DNA of 64,000 bases. Origin: Sneathiella sp. P13V-1 (GTDB taxonomy: Bacteria > Pseudomonadota > Alphaproteobacteria > Sneathiellales > Sneathiellaceae). The stretch is taken from contig NZ_WYEU01000005.1 of NCBI RefSeq assembly GCF_015143595.1, positions 92,079-156,078 on the forward strand. Reading direction: 5' to 3'. Under the pieces are notes generated by a model. That model made no database searches, was not told where the DNA came from, and was given only the letters and a program-made list of their open reading frames with translations. The stretch's first letter is position 1, and the number at the start of each line of letters is the position of its first letter. Position numbers and translations under genes: made by a program. This document shows, piece by piece, positions 51,868 to 61,398 of the stretch.

Positions 51868-53964
51868 ATGAGTCTGAACCAGATCATGAATTCAGGTGTT
51901 ACAGGTATGCTGAGTCATCAGCAGGCACTCAATGTAACATCAAACAACATCGCTAACGTTCAAACCGAAGGTTACGCACGTAAAACTGTAGATTATAGTA
52001 CAATTGTGCTGGGTGGTTTTGGCGCTGGCGTTGAGGTAGAAGACGTCCGGCGCGTAACTGACGAATTCATTTTGCGGGAACTACGTCTCTCAACAGCTGA
52101 CTCAGAACAGTACCGCGCGATGTCAGATATCTACGGAAAACTGCAGGCACTATTAGGTGACCCTTCTGCGAATACATCCCTAACAGGCAAAGCAGACTCT
52201 ATTCATACCTCTTTTTCAGCTCTTACTGTTGATCCTACATTATCAGTTTCCCGTACAGCGGCGCTTACCGAGGTGGCTAACTTTGGTACTGAAACTGATA
52301 GGCTTCTAACCCAGATCCAAAGCTTAAGAAAAGAAGCTGACACGCATATTGCCTCTGAAATCGAAACCGTAAATGCAGCGATCCTTAGAATTCACGAATT
52401 AAACAAAGAAATCTCTTCAGCGACAATTAGTGAGAAACCAACCGGTGAGTTGGAAGACAAGCGGGATCAAGCGCTTGCTGAGATTTCCGAAATCATGGAT
52501 GTAAAAACTTACCCGCAGGGGAATAACTCTCTGGCAGTGGTAACAAATTCGGGGCAACAACTACTGGACTTTACGCCGCGGCAATTGGTCTATTCACCGG
52601 CAGCCTCCGTTTCTTCTGAAGCGATTTTTGATCAGATCAGTATTAACGTATATGACACTGTGACGAAGACCACTGCAGCCACAGGCCTGCCTCTCGATCC
52701 TGAACTTTCTAGTGGGTCGCTTCGTGGCTGGTTAGATATGCGGAATGTTGAATTGCCCGCGCTTGCCGATCAGATTGGTACTTTGGCTTCAGCCACAGCC
52801 GAACAATTTAACGCGGTTCATAATGCCAATACGGCAGTTCCGCCACCTGCATCCCTAACTGGACGCAGTACGGGGCTGGTAGCGGCTGATGGTCATGGGT
52901 TTACAGGCGAGGCAACTTTTTACAGTTTTGACGCCAATAACGACATCGTTGCATCTTACACTGTTGACTTTGATGCGGTGGGAACAAATACGCTTGCGGA
53001 TGTGATCGCTGAAGTTAATGGTGCGCTTGGTGCCGGTACTCTCGCGCTAACCAATGGTGTAATGACAATGGCCGCACAAGGGGGGGCGACTGGAGTTGGT
53101 ATTGCGCAGGACGCAGCTGATCCAGCTTTAAGAGCAGGACGCGGCTTTTCTCATTTCTTTGGCATGAATGATCTGATTGATGCCCGCGTCCCCACGCATT
53201 TTGAAACAGGTCTGGTGCCAGCAGACAATCACAGCTTCACAGGAACCACCGATCTGGAGTTTCGGGGACCAAATGGGGAGGTGCAAAGTACCTTTACAAT
53301 TGATTTCGGGGCAATCGGTGCAACCATGCAGGATGTGGTTGATGAAATCAATGCCAGCATTTCACCCGCCGCCACCGCTGTGCTGACCGCGGAAGGTGCT
53401 ATTGAGATCACAAATGCTGCCGGTTATGAAAACTACAAAATGAACGTGGTCAGTGATACTTCAAATCGTGCGGCAACAGGCACCTATTTTTCTGATATGT
53501 TCGGTATCGGTCTTCGGTACCCTAGCGATCAGGGTATGGATTTCGGTGTCCGCGATGATATTGAAAACTCCCCCATGACAATGGCGCTGGCGCAGATCAA
53601 TCCTGCCGGGACACCTGCCTTGAACTTATCAGATAACCGCGGTGCCCTCGCTTTTCAGGATCTTCGCAACGCGACGATGGATTTTCCGACAGTGGGGGAA
53701 TTGCCAGGATCAGTTGTTACCATCGCAGAATATGCCGCACAGATTTTAGCAAAATCCGGTCTTGATGCGGCACGTGCAGATAGTTTGCAGCAGGATCGTA
53801 CGACACTCGCCGAGGTGTTGAATGAAAAGCTGCAAGAAGCCTCTGGTGTTAATATGGACGAAGAGCTTGCCAATCTGATTGTTTATCAAAATTCCTACAA
53901 CGCAGCGGCCCGGGTTATTACCACTGCGCGCGATATGTATGACGTATTGCTGAATATCGTATAG
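51868..53964 (+). CDS. flgK: Hook-filament junction protein FlgK
   Basis: The 698-residue protein starts MSLNQIMNSGVTGMLSHQQALNVTSNNIANVQTEGYARK and ends NSYNAAARVITTARDMYDVLLNIV, the FlgK axial helices. It is longer than E. coli FlgK (547) because the central domain holds a tandem duplication: residues about 336-447 and 448-555 share GLV-A-D-HGFTG, a TVDF or TIDF strand, a DV-EVNGAL helix and F-HFFGM or FSDMFGI. ATG 51868 with GGGGAG upstream is preferred to the frame's earlier codon. It joins hook to filament; flgL follows. Confidence 0.94.
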   Translation: MSLNQIMNSGVTGMLSHQQALNVTSNNIANVQTEGYARKTVDYSTIVLGGFGAGVEVEDVRRVTDEFILRELRLSTADSEQYRAMSDIYGKLQALLGDPSANTSLTGKADSIHTSFSALTVDPTLSVSRTAALTEVANFGTETDRLLTQIQSLRKEADTHIASEIETVNAAILRIHELNKEISSATISEKPTGELEDKRDQALAEISEIMDVKTYPQGNNSLAVVTNSGQQLLDFTPRQLVYSPAASVSSEAIFDQISINVYDTVTKTTAATGLPLDPELSSGSLRGWLDMRNVELPALADQIGTLASATAEQFNAVHNANTAVPPPASLTGRSTGLVAADGHGFTGEATFYSFDANNDIVASYTVDFDAVGTNTLADVIAEVNGALGAGTLALTNGVMTMAAQGGATGVGIAQDAADPALRAGRGFSHFFGMNDLIDARVPTHFETGLVPADNHSFTGTTDLEFRGPNGEVQSTFTIDFGAIGATMQDVVDEINASISPAATAVLTAEGAIEITNAAGYENYKMNVVSDTSNRAATGTYFSDMFGIGLRYPSDQGMDFGVRDDIENSPMTMALAQINPAGTPALNLSDNRGALAFQDLRNATMDFPTVGELPGSVVTIAEYAAQILAKSGLDAARADSLQQDRTTLAEVLNEKLQEASGVNMDEELANLIVYQNSYNAAARVITTARDMYDVLLNIV

Positions 53965-53986
53965 GGCCAAGGATAGGAGAAGTATC

Positions 53987-54946
53987 ATGACACGCGTATC
54001 AACTTACCAGCAAAGTCAGACACTTATTCAACATATGTTGAATTCGCAAAAGCACGTGACCGACGCGCAGCGCCAGGTTAACACCGGTAAGGTTGCTGAC
54101 ACCTATCAGGGCCTTTATCAGGAGGCGACAAGCCTTGCGGGCGCGAAATCACTGGTGAGTACGCTGGAGCAGCATAAAGAGAATGCGGGTGTTATTCTGA
54201 CGAATTTGCAGACATATGATCAGATGCTTGGCTCACTTGAAAATGCGGCGACTGATCTTAAGGAAGCGGTTATGGGTGCAGTGAACTCATCCTCCTCACT
54301 GGGATTGGAAGCGACCGTTGAAGGTGTTTTTAACACGGTTTTGGGGGTGCTTAATTCTGCGGATACTGAGGGTTATCTGTTTGCAGGCTCTAAAAGGTCT
54401 GTTGCCCCCATTAATATTACCAGTTGGTCGGACCTAACCACAGCACTTGAGCCACCAACAGATATTTTTACAAATGATACTTTGAAACGTCAGGTGCGCA
54501 TCGATGAAAATCGTGTGCTGGAAACAGGGATGGTTGCAGATGAGTTGGCGTTGGATATCATGACGTCACTACAGCGTATCGCGCTTTGGCAAAATGGTAC
54601 CCTTCCAACAACGGCACCTGTGCCAACAGGCCCCGCAGGACCTGTTACGTCACCACTGCGTCAAGAGGATCAGGATTTTCTTATTGGTGAGATACAACAG
54701 CTTGAAAATCTAGTCCGTGGCTTCAATGAAGCGCGGGGTGTAAATGGTCTTAACTTGAAAACAGTGATCGATACGCAGGAACAGCTGGATCTTCAGATTG
54801 ATCAAGCAAAGATTTTTGTCAGCAATATCGAAGATGTGGATGCGGCAGAAGCGATTACAAATCTCAATCAGGCTAATTTTGCGCTGGAATCTTCTTACAA
54901 CGTTCTCAGCCAAATCAACCGAACCAGCCTCCTGAACTTCCTGTAA
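53987..54946 (+). CDS. flgL: Hook-filament junction protein FlgL
   Basis: The 319-residue axial protein begins MTRVSTYQQSQTLIQHMLNSQKHVTDAQRQVNTGKVADTYQG, the flagellin-like N-terminal helix, and ends with ALESSYNVLSQINRTSLLNFL. It forms the second junction layer. AGGAGAAG lies before the start, 22 bases after flgK. No flagellin gene is in the window. Confidence 0.93.
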   Translation: MTRVSTYQQSQTLIQHMLNSQKHVTDAQRQVNTGKVADTYQGLYQEATSLAGAKSLVSTLEQHKENAGVILTNLQTYDQMLGSLENAATDLKEAVMGAVNSSSSLGLEATVEGVFNTVLGVLNSADTEGYLFAGSKRSVAPINITSWSDLTTALEPPTDIFTNDTLKRQVRIDENRVLETGMVADELALDIMTSLQRIALWQNGTLPTTAPVPTGPAGPVTSPLRQEDQDFLIGEIQQLENLVRGFNEARGVNGLNLKTVIDTQEQLDLQIDQAKIFVSNIEDVDAAEAITNLNQANFALESSYNVLSQINRTSLLNFL

Positions 54947-54981
54947 GTCTTATGGAATAAGGGAGGCGGGCTCATCTCCCC

Positions 54982-55009
54982 TTGCATAAACTTAATTCAG
55001 GCCTATATT
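54982..55009 (+). promoter_or_regulatory. Sigma-70 promoter giving a leaderless mnmA transcript
   Basis: TTGCAT and TATATT are 16 bases apart, and the mnmA ATG starts only 7 bases after the -10 box. The expected start of transcription is at or beside the ATG, and there is no ribosome site. Confidence 0.55.
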
Positions 55010-55016
55010 GCCCGCC

Positions 55017-56138
55017 ATGAATTCATTAGGTTTTGATACAGCACCAGAAGATACTCGGGTTGTCGTTGCCATGTCCGGCGGCGTGGACAGTTCGGTGACA
55101 GCTGCGCTCCTGAAAGATCAGGGCTATGACGTGGTTGGCATCACGCTTCAGCTTTATGATCATGGTGTAGCGGTTCAGAAAAAAGGCGCCTGCTGCGCAG
55201 GTCAGGATATCCATGACGCCCGCCGTGTCGCGGAAGCCATCGGTATTCCTCATTATGTGCTGGATTATGAAAACCGTTTTCAAGACAGCGTCATGGACGA
55301 GTTTGCTGACAGTTATTTGCGCGGTGAAACGCCAGTGCCGTGCGTGCGCTGTAATCAGACGGTAAAATTCCGGGATTTGCTGGAAACGGCACAGGATCTA
55401 GGCGCGGTTGCCATGGCGACAGGTCATTATATCCGCCGTGAAGGTGATGCGACTGGTGCAAAACTTTACCGCGGTGCAAATTCCATCAAAGATCAAAGCT
55501 ATTTTCTGTTTGCAACAACGCAGGAACAAGCTGATTTCCTGCGTTTCCCGCTTGGTGGTTTGACCAAAGACGAAACGCGCGCTCTTGCAGATAAATATAA
55601 TCTGGCCGTAGCGGCAAAACCTGAAAGTCAGGATATCTGCTTTGTACCCAATGGCAACTATGCCAGCGTTATTGAAAGATTACGCCCGGGGGCCGGAAAA
55701 TCTGGTGACATTGTCGATTTGAATGGTAACGTTCTGGGGCAGCACAACGGGATTATCAACTATACAATCGGGCAACGCCGCGGCTTGGGTGTCGCGACAG
55801 GCAGCCCGATTTATGTTGTGCGTCTAGACCCTGAAAATAACCGTGTGGTTGTTGGTCCTCAGGAGGCCTTGCTCGTCTCCGGTATTTCCTTGAAGGAAGT
55901 CAACTGGATCGGGGATAAGCCGCTGGATGATCAGGGCATTGACGTTATGGTCAAAGTCCGCTCAACGCAGGAGCCGATGGAAGCAACCGTTTTCGGCGCG
56001 CCAAATGGCTGGGCTGAAGTCCGCTTGAAAGAGCCTGAGGCGGGAGTTTCCCCAGGTCAGGCCTGTGTGATGTATGATGGGGATCGGTTGCTTGGCGGCG
56101 GCTGGATCGCCGGTACGGAAGCCCCTGTCACCATTTAG
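55017..56138 (+). CDS. mnmA: tRNA-specific 2-thiouridylase MnmA
   Basis: The 373-residue enzyme inserts sulfur at wobble U34 of Lys, Glu and Gln tRNAs. It has the ATP-binding P-loop [18 protein letters not shown], catalytic cysteines in VRCNQTVKF and [13 protein letters not shown], and the [16 protein letters not shown]-like region. ATG 55017 follows the -10 box directly; a TTG three codons upstream is inside that box. It is not part of the flagellar operon. Confidence 0.95.
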   Translation: MNSLGFDTAPEDTRVVVAMSGGVDSSVTAALLKDQGYDVVGITLQLYDHGVAVQKKGACCAGQDIHDARRVAEAIGIPHYVLDYENRFQDSVMDEFADSYLRGETPVPCVRCNQTVKFRDLLETAQDLGAVAMATGHYIRREGDATGAKLYRGANSIKDQSYFLFATTQEQADFLRFPLGGLTKDETRALADKYNLAVAAKPESQDICFVPNGNYASVIERLRPGAGKSGDIVDLNGNVLGQHNGIINYTIGQRRGLGVATGSPIYVVRLDPENNRVVVGPQEALLVSGISLKEVNWIGDKPLDDQGIDVMVKVRSTQEPMEATVFGAPNGWAEVRLKEPEAGVSPGQACVMYDGDRLLGGGWIAGTEAPVTI

Positions 56139-56290
56139 GACGCTCTTCGATTACTCGTCGATTTCTTGGTTAAATATGAATTTCAGCCAAGTCGATGCGG
56201 ATGGAATTCGTTCGATATCTCTCGTGAAGCTCAAAAGTGTAATTATTTTCATTTCACCGCTTGACAGAGGGGGTAAATAACCCTAAAAAC

Positions 56291-56324
56291 CGGGCTCCAG
56301 ACGCCAAATATGGCGCCCTTTTTT
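56291..56324 (+). terminator. Terminator after mnmA
   Basis: CGCCA and TGGCG (plus a GGG/CCC extension with mismatch) form a hairpin followed by six T residues, a few bases before the tRNA gene. The 150 bases between mnmA and this site contain nothing recognisable. Confidence 0.55.
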
Positions 56325-56326
56325 GG

Positions 56327-56403
56327 GGCGGAGTAGCTCAGTTGGTTAGAGCAGCGGAATCATAATCCGCGTGTCGGGGGTTCAAGTCCCTCCTCCGCTA
56401 CCA
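56327..56403 (+). tRNA. tRNA-Met (anticodon CAT), elongator-type
   Basis: The 77 bases fold as a cloverleaf: acceptor GGCGGAG/CTCCGCT (one G-T pair), D-arm with AGCTCAGTTGGTTAGAGC, anticodon stem GCGGA/TCCGC with loop ATCATAA (CAT), and T-arm GGGGGTTCAAGTCCCTC; the 3' CCA is encoded. The lack of the initiator's unpaired 1-72 and GGG/CCC stem points to elongator Met rather than initiator; a CAT tRNA whose C34 is modified to lysidine (Ile) is less likely. Confidence 0.93.
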
Positions 56404-56545
56404 GAAATCTCTCTCGTAAATAATTTGAACTGTTTCAAGCGATTAATAGCGCAATTTGCCGTTCAGTCAGTTGCTTGCTTTGTATTAGGCTAACCCGTAT
56501 TTAAATATTGGACGCAGGTTTCCTCGTTGAAAACTATGCGTGAGC

Positions 56546-57154
56546 TTAGAGCAACGAATAGATGGCCAGGATGACAACCACCATTAAGGAGCAGGCCATC
56601 AGGAGATTGACGCGGAACTGGATGCGGGGCGCGAGTTCCATCCGTTCGACATATATGCCCGCGGCCAACCACAATAGGTGAATGGGAATCCAGATCGCGT
56701 TGAGGATCCCGAACTTGATCACCGTCTCTGTGAGCAAGGCATCTGGTAAGATGGCAAATCCGGAAAATAAAGTTGTATTCACCGCATAGGCTTTGGGATT
56801 GATTGCCTGAAGTGTGACACCGGAAAAGAAGCCGGGTCGGCTATCCGCTTCGATAAAGGAAATCTTTGATCCGGCGGTGGCAATACGGAAAGCCAAATAT
56901 GACAAATAAAGGGCCGACACGACCAGCAATACGTTCCGGACCAAAGGCAGGGCAAAGATGATAGCCGCCAGCCCTGTGACCACAGCAAGCCCTACAAGGG
57001 CGTTACCGATACATAATCCGGAAACATACTGCAACCCCGCTTTACGGCCAAACGCAGCCCCAACCCCCGCGGTTGTAAGGACACCAGGTCCTGGCGTAAT
57101 CAACAGAAAAAATACCGCAACGGCAAATGTTAGCACTGTATGATGCTCCAGCAC
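56546..57154 (-). CDS. LysE/RhtB-family amino-acid exporter
   Basis: The 202-residue protein has about six hydrophobic helices and the family start FFLLITPGPGVLTTAGVGAAFGRKAGL, followed by GLCIGNALVGLA and LQAINPKAY. It should export an amino acid or its derivative across the inner membrane; the substrate is unknown. It stands alone beside the tRNA gene. Confidence 0.88.
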   Translation of the reverse strand: MLEHHTVLTFAVAVFFLLITPGPGVLTTAGVGAAFGRKAGLQYVSGLCIGNALVGLAVVTGLAAIIFALPLVRNVLLVVSALYLSYLAFRIATAGSKISFIEADSRPGFFSGVTLQAINPKAYAVNTTLFSGFAILPDALLTETVIKFGILNAIWIPIHLLWLAAGIYVERMELAPRIQFRVNLLMACSLMVVVILAIYSLL

Positions 57155-57389
57155 TTAGTTATCTTTATTTTTAGTGGTCTAGGGCAACGGTGGTTTATCA
57201 AAACAATCATTGTGAATGGTCAAATGGACTAGAGTTTTTGAAGCTATTTTCAAAATCAGATCAATCATAATACATATTTTCGATAGATTCTGAAATCTAG
57301 GATATTCAAAAAAGAGGCTAACCCTAGCAATGCCGGTTTCTTCCGATGAAAACGAAAAATCCTCGTCTGTTGAATAAAGGCGGTGTTTT

Positions 57390-58607
57390 TTATGAGCTCA
57401 GCTTAGCTTTAAACTTGGTGAAACTGACCCCGCCAGCGATTATCAAGAGACCGAATATCATCCATGGCCATATGGTTCGAGGATCAATCATAATACCAAA
57501 CAAGTTTGTTGAGACCGACGGTGCGTTGCTGTTTTTCAAGGTAGAGATCATCTCCAGAATCCCTATTAAACCCACTGCAATCGCAAGAAGGGAAAGGGCG
57601 GAGAAAATGTATGCGGAGGCTAATTTTTCATCCTTATCTCGTCTCAATCGTTTGAAGATGTCGGTCGCAAGACCGGACAGACCGCTTGGGGCAAAGAGTA
57701 CGATTGTTATGAATAGAATACCCGCATAAAGGTGCAAATTATCCGTTGTCCCGTTTAAACCTGAAAAAATGGCGGTTAGGAGGAGGGCGCCAAGAGGTGG
57801 CCCCCAGAAAACTCCCGTACCACCGATAAAAACCATCTGGAGAATGAGCCAGGATTGTTGAAGGCTAATAATTTCAACGGTAACGAATTCATAGGTAAGG
57901 GCAAACAGGCCACCTGCAATACCTGCGAGAAAGCCGGAAACACAAAAAGTGAAATGTTTGAGTTTCCTTTGGCTGTATCCCAAAGATTCAATCCGGTCTG
58001 AGTTTTGTCCGGCGGCTTCAGAAATCCTCCCAACAGGGCTCGCATTGAACCAGGCAGCAAGCCCTATCACAATGAGAACCCAGGTCCAAACGATGTAAAA
58101 CACAGCTGTATCAGATTGGAAATCAAAACCTAGAAAAGGCGGCAACTGGGTTCGATCAACACTGCCGCCATAAAATCTTCCAAAAACAGTAGAAGAAGCA
58201 ATGACAAGCTCTGCGACGGCAAAACTGAGCATTGCAAAGACCAATCCCCCGCGCCGCGTGGTAAAACTGCCAAGAACAAAGGCACCTAATAATCCCATTA
58301 ACCCCCCAAATAAGGGGATGAGGGGGGCTACAATCCAGCTATCACCATTGGAAAAATAATTTATGACATGAACCGCGAAAAAACCGCCAAATCCAAAATA
58401 GGCGGCATGTCCCAAAGAAAGAAGGCCTGCCTTACCCAACAACAGATTATAGGAAACAGCCAGAACAACGGCGATCCCCATCTGATTAAAGGTGAGTATG
58501 TGAGATGGACTATTGGTCAAAAGGGGGGCGAAAAAAGACAACGCCGCCAAGGCTGAAATTCCTAAAACAGGATATTTGATTGAAACGGGATTTTCTCTAT
58601 AGGTCAC
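57390..58607 (-). CDS. LivM-type branched-chain amino acid ABC permease, orphan
   Basis: The 405-residue membrane protein has the LivM core (LLLGKAGLLSLGHAAYFGFGGFFAVH and the RRGGLVFAMLSFAVAELV region, with an EAA-like AGQNSDRIESLGYS) and two extra hydrophobic helices at the C-terminus (about residues 318-345 and 376-396), longer than the usual 300-350. No LivH, LivG/F or binding protein gene is nearby, so its partners must be elsewhere or it is relic. The ATG is 299 bases from the next gene. Confidence 0.82.
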   Translation of the reverse strand: MTYRENPVSIKYPVLGISALAALSFFAPLLTNSPSHILTFNQMGIAVVLAVSYNLLLGKAGLLSLGHAAYFGFGGFFAVHVINYFSNGDSWIVAPLIPLFGGLMGLLGAFVLGSFTTRRGGLVFAMLSFAVAELVIASSTVFGRFYGGSVDRTQLPPFLGFDFQSDTAVFYIVWTWVLIVIGLAAWFNASPVGRISEAAGQNSDRIESLGYSQRKLKHFTFCVSGFLAGIAGGLFALTYEFVTVEIISLQQSWLILQMVFIGGTGVFWGPPLGALLLTAIFSGLNGTTDNLHLYAGILFITIVLFAPSGLSGLATDIFKRLRRDKDEKLASAYIFSALSLLAIAVGLIGILEMISTLKNSNAPSVSTNLFGIMIDPRTIWPWMIFGLLIIAGGVSFTKFKAKLSS

Positions 58608-58906
58608 ACGATATACACATATTTTTTTATTATTGGTTTATCTGATCATATCTCAATTGCGCAGAATTGAAATGCAATTAATAGGGTTTATAGTGAATTG
58701 TGGGCTGCTCATTTTTGCCGGAATCAACTTCACGAGTTCTAAGACATGTATGGCTGAAACAGGTGTTTTCCAGCGAATAAGTCAAAACCGATACTAATAA
58801 ATGAGTGATTTGGTTAGAAAAGCTTCATAAAAACTTGTGATAGTTATCAGACTGAGTTATCCGTGCCCTGTACAACCGATATATTTGTATAGGTAAGGGT
58901 TTGGAT

Positions 58907-60391
58907 ATGGCGGAACATGACTTAGACGCGGACCATTTAGAAACGCTTGATCGTGATCTGGGACGACTGAGTACTCTTGAACAAGCATCCGTTTTTGTTG
59001 CCAGGCCCTTGGTCGGGCCCGGGATTGCTCTGATCTTTATGGTGTTTGCGGGTATTTTGGCCGCGACCGTTTTTGGCGCTTCCAGTAACAGCTTTATCGT
59101 TATCATCGCCGCTGTGTTCGGGGCCTATATGGCGCTTAACATTGGTGCAAATGACGTTGCGAACAATATGGGGCCGGCGGTGGGGGCGAATGCGCTTACC
59201 ATGGTTGGGGCCATTGTGATTGCCGCTATTTTTGAAAGTGCAGGTGCGTTGATTGCAGGCGGTGATGTGGTGTCCACCATTGCCAAGGGGATTATCGCCC
59301 CGTCCAGTATGCCGACGGTGTCAGTTTTTATCTGGGCAATGATGGCTGCGCTTCTCTCCGCGGCGCTATGGGTGAATTTGGCAACCTGGATTGGCGCGCC
59401 GGTCTCTACAACCCATTCTGTGGTTGGTGGTGTGATGGGCGCGGGTATTGCCGCCGCTGGATTTGCCGCGGTCAACTGGGCCACCATGAGCAAGATCGCC
59501 GCCAGCTGGGTCATCTCCCCGGTTTTGGGTGGTTTGATTGCGGCTTTGTTCCTTTGGTTCATCAAGTCACGCATCATTTACCAAGAAGATAAAATAACCG
59601 CTGCGAAGCGTTGGGTGCCCGTTCTTGTGGGCATCATGTCAGGTGCTTTTGCCAGTTACCTTGCGCTTAAAGGCCTGAAAAAAATCATCAAAATTGATCT
59701 GCAAACAGCGATCCTGATTGGCGCTTCTATTGGCGTTCTTTTCTGGTTGGTCATGCGGCCATTGGTGGCACGTCAGGCGAGGGGCTTAGAGAACAGAAAC
59801 AAATCCTTGAAGAAGCTGTTTAATGTTCCTTTGATTGTCTCCGCGGCGCTGTTGAGTTTTGCCCATGGCGCCAACGATGTGGCTAATGCAGTTGGTCCTC
59901 TGGCCGCCATTGTACAGGCGTCGCAATCTGGTGATTACGGAACTGCGATCTCAATACCATTATGGGTGATGGTTATCGGCGCCGCCGGTATTTCTTTCGG
60001 GCTGTTCCTTTTTGGATCAAAGATGATCAAAGTGGTCGGCGATCAGATTACCAAGCTAAACCCGATGCGGGCTTATTGTGTGGCATTGTCTGCGGCGATT
60101 ACAGTGATTGTGGCAAGCTGGTTAGGCCTACCGGTCAGCTCAACTCATATCGCAGTGGGCGCAGTATTTGGCGTGGGCTTTTTCCGTGAGTGGGATACGG
60201 TACGTCGCATGAAGAAGGTCAAATTGACCCCTGATCAGCAGGTTGAGGTGTCGGTTGAGGAACGGAGCCGGAGAAAACTGGTAAGACGCTCCCATTTCTT
60301 GTCAATTATTGCTGCTTGGGTGATCACTGTCCCCGCTGCAGCGATCATTTCTGGTTTGATTTTTATGGTATTTTCTTGGGTCGCAATCTAG
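58907..60391 (+). CDS. Pit-family inorganic phosphate transporter
   Basis: The 494-residue protein has a soluble N-terminus of about 45 residues, then about ten membrane helices with the duplicated PHO4/Pit signature: IGANDVANNMGPAVGANALT and GANDVANAVGPLAAI. It moves phosphate (or sulfate) with protons. ATG 58907 has AGGTAAGGG before it. The 299-base spacer upstream (58608-58906) is A/T-rich with no recognised site and no clear Pho box. It is not the high-affinity Pst type. Confidence 0.9.
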   Translation: MAEHDLDADHLETLDRDLGRLSTLEQASVFVARPLVGPGIALIFMVFAGILAATVFGASSNSFIVIIAAVFGAYMALNIGANDVANNMGPAVGANALTMVGAIVIAAIFESAGALIAGGDVVSTIAKGIIAPSSMPTVSVFIWAMMAALLSAALWVNLATWIGAPVSTTHSVVGGVMGAGIAAAGFAAVNWATMSKIAASWVISPVLGGLIAALFLWFIKSRIIYQEDKITAAKRWVPVLVGIMSGAFASYLALKGLKKIIKIDLQTAILIGASIGVLFWLVMRPLVARQARGLENRNKSLKKLFNVPLIVSAALLSFAHGANDVANAVGPLAAIVQASQSGDYGTAISIPLWVMVIGAAGISFGLFLFGSKMIKVVGDQITKLNPMRAYCVALSAAITVIVASWLGLPVSSTHIAVGAVFGVGFFREWDTVRRMKKVKLTPDQQVEVSVEERSRRKLVRRSHFLSIIAAWVITVPAAAIISGLIFMVFSWVAI

Positions 60392-60485
60392 GGGGATTGG
60401 ATCATATATGTTTGTCAAACAGGTTGGGTTTTTGCCGATTGTCAAATAGCTACTGATATTAGGAATAAGGGTTAAAAGTCATCAG

Positions 60486-61244
60486 TTATTGATAACTCTC
60501 TAACCCATATTTCCTTCTAATGGATGTGAGGGCGCCTTCATTCTCAAGTTGCTGAAAAGCACTTTTGAGTTTTAAAAAATCACCCTCTGGGAAATTTTTT
60601 GAGGCGGCCATATACACATCGGTTGTTTCGGAAAGAGGTGGCCCAATTGTTATGGCCGATCTGCTCTCCAGCCCCTGTGAAAGCAGAACCCCAGAGAGCA
60701 AGACATTTGAGGTATACCAGGCATCAAGCCGCTGTTTGGAAAGCATCCTAAAGCTGGTTTGTTCAGTCTCCAGTGGAACGAGGTTTTTAAAACCCATACC
60801 TTTTAACTGGTTCTCTAACGAGGAGCCTTTTAGAACGCCAATGCTTTCCAACTCTCTCGCTTCCGCGATGCTATACGCGAGGCTGTCTTTGCGGGATACA
60901 ATAAACCTAACAGCAACAACTAGCCGTCCTATCCAGACAAAGTTTGCCGCACGTGTGGGGGTTCTGGCGAGAGAAACCAAAACTGTATTTGAACTGTTTT
61001 CGGTTAAGTACAGCGCGCGCTTATAAGGGTATATTTGGGGGGATGGGTACTCTAATCCTGCGCGCTTGAATACCGCTTTTGAAATCTCAATTGCTAACCC
61101 TTTGATCTTACCGTCTTCAACATATGAGGTGGGATAGAGGTTGTTGGAGATCAGGTTGATTTCTGACGAGCTGGCTGGATTTATCTGAATCAAAAGCAGA
61201 TTAATAGCGATTGAAAGCGCGTATAATCTAAAAAGAAATCCCAT
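60486..61244 (-). CDS. Periplasmic solute-binding protein
   Basis: The 252-residue protein starts with a hydrophobic signal peptide (cleavage near residue 26, after PASSS) and has the SBP_bac_3-like fold: YPTSYVEDGKIKGLAIEISKAVFKRAGLEY, ESIGVLKGSS, and a C-terminal LKSAFQQLENEGALTSIRRKYG. It probably binds an amino acid or similar in the periplasm; no permease or ATPase gene is next to it, so it may be a sensor or lone binder. Confidence 0.85.
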   Translation of the reverse strand: MGFLFRLYALSIAINLLLIQINPASSSEINLISNNLYPTSYVEDGKIKGLAIEISKAVFKRAGLEYPSPQIYPYKRALYLTENSSNTVLVSLARTPTRAANFVWIGRLVVAVRFIVSRKDSLAYSIAEARELESIGVLKGSSLENQLKGMGFKNLVPLETEQTSFRMLSKQRLDAWYTSNVLLSGVLLSQGLESRSAITIGPPLSETTDVYMAASKNFPEGDFLKLKSAFQQLENEGALTSIRRKYGLESYQ

Positions 61245-61345
61245 ATGAAGCCACCCTTATTCTACACCGCCACTCTGCAATATAAAAATGATATGAAGCA
61301 TGAATTGAATTAGTCAAATCGTGCGGCTTTACAAAAATGATGCAT

Positions 61346-61376
61346 AAAAAAAGCCCGGTCATGGACCGGGCTTTTT
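61346..61376 (-). terminator. Intrinsic terminator of the RTX gene
   Basis: AGCCCGGTC pairs with GACCGGGCT (9 bp, 3-base loop), followed on the minus strand by a run of T residues. It lies 23 bases after the stop codon of the RTX gene. Confidence 0.85.
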
Positions 61377-61398
61377 ACTTGATTGTCAGAGAAGGCGA

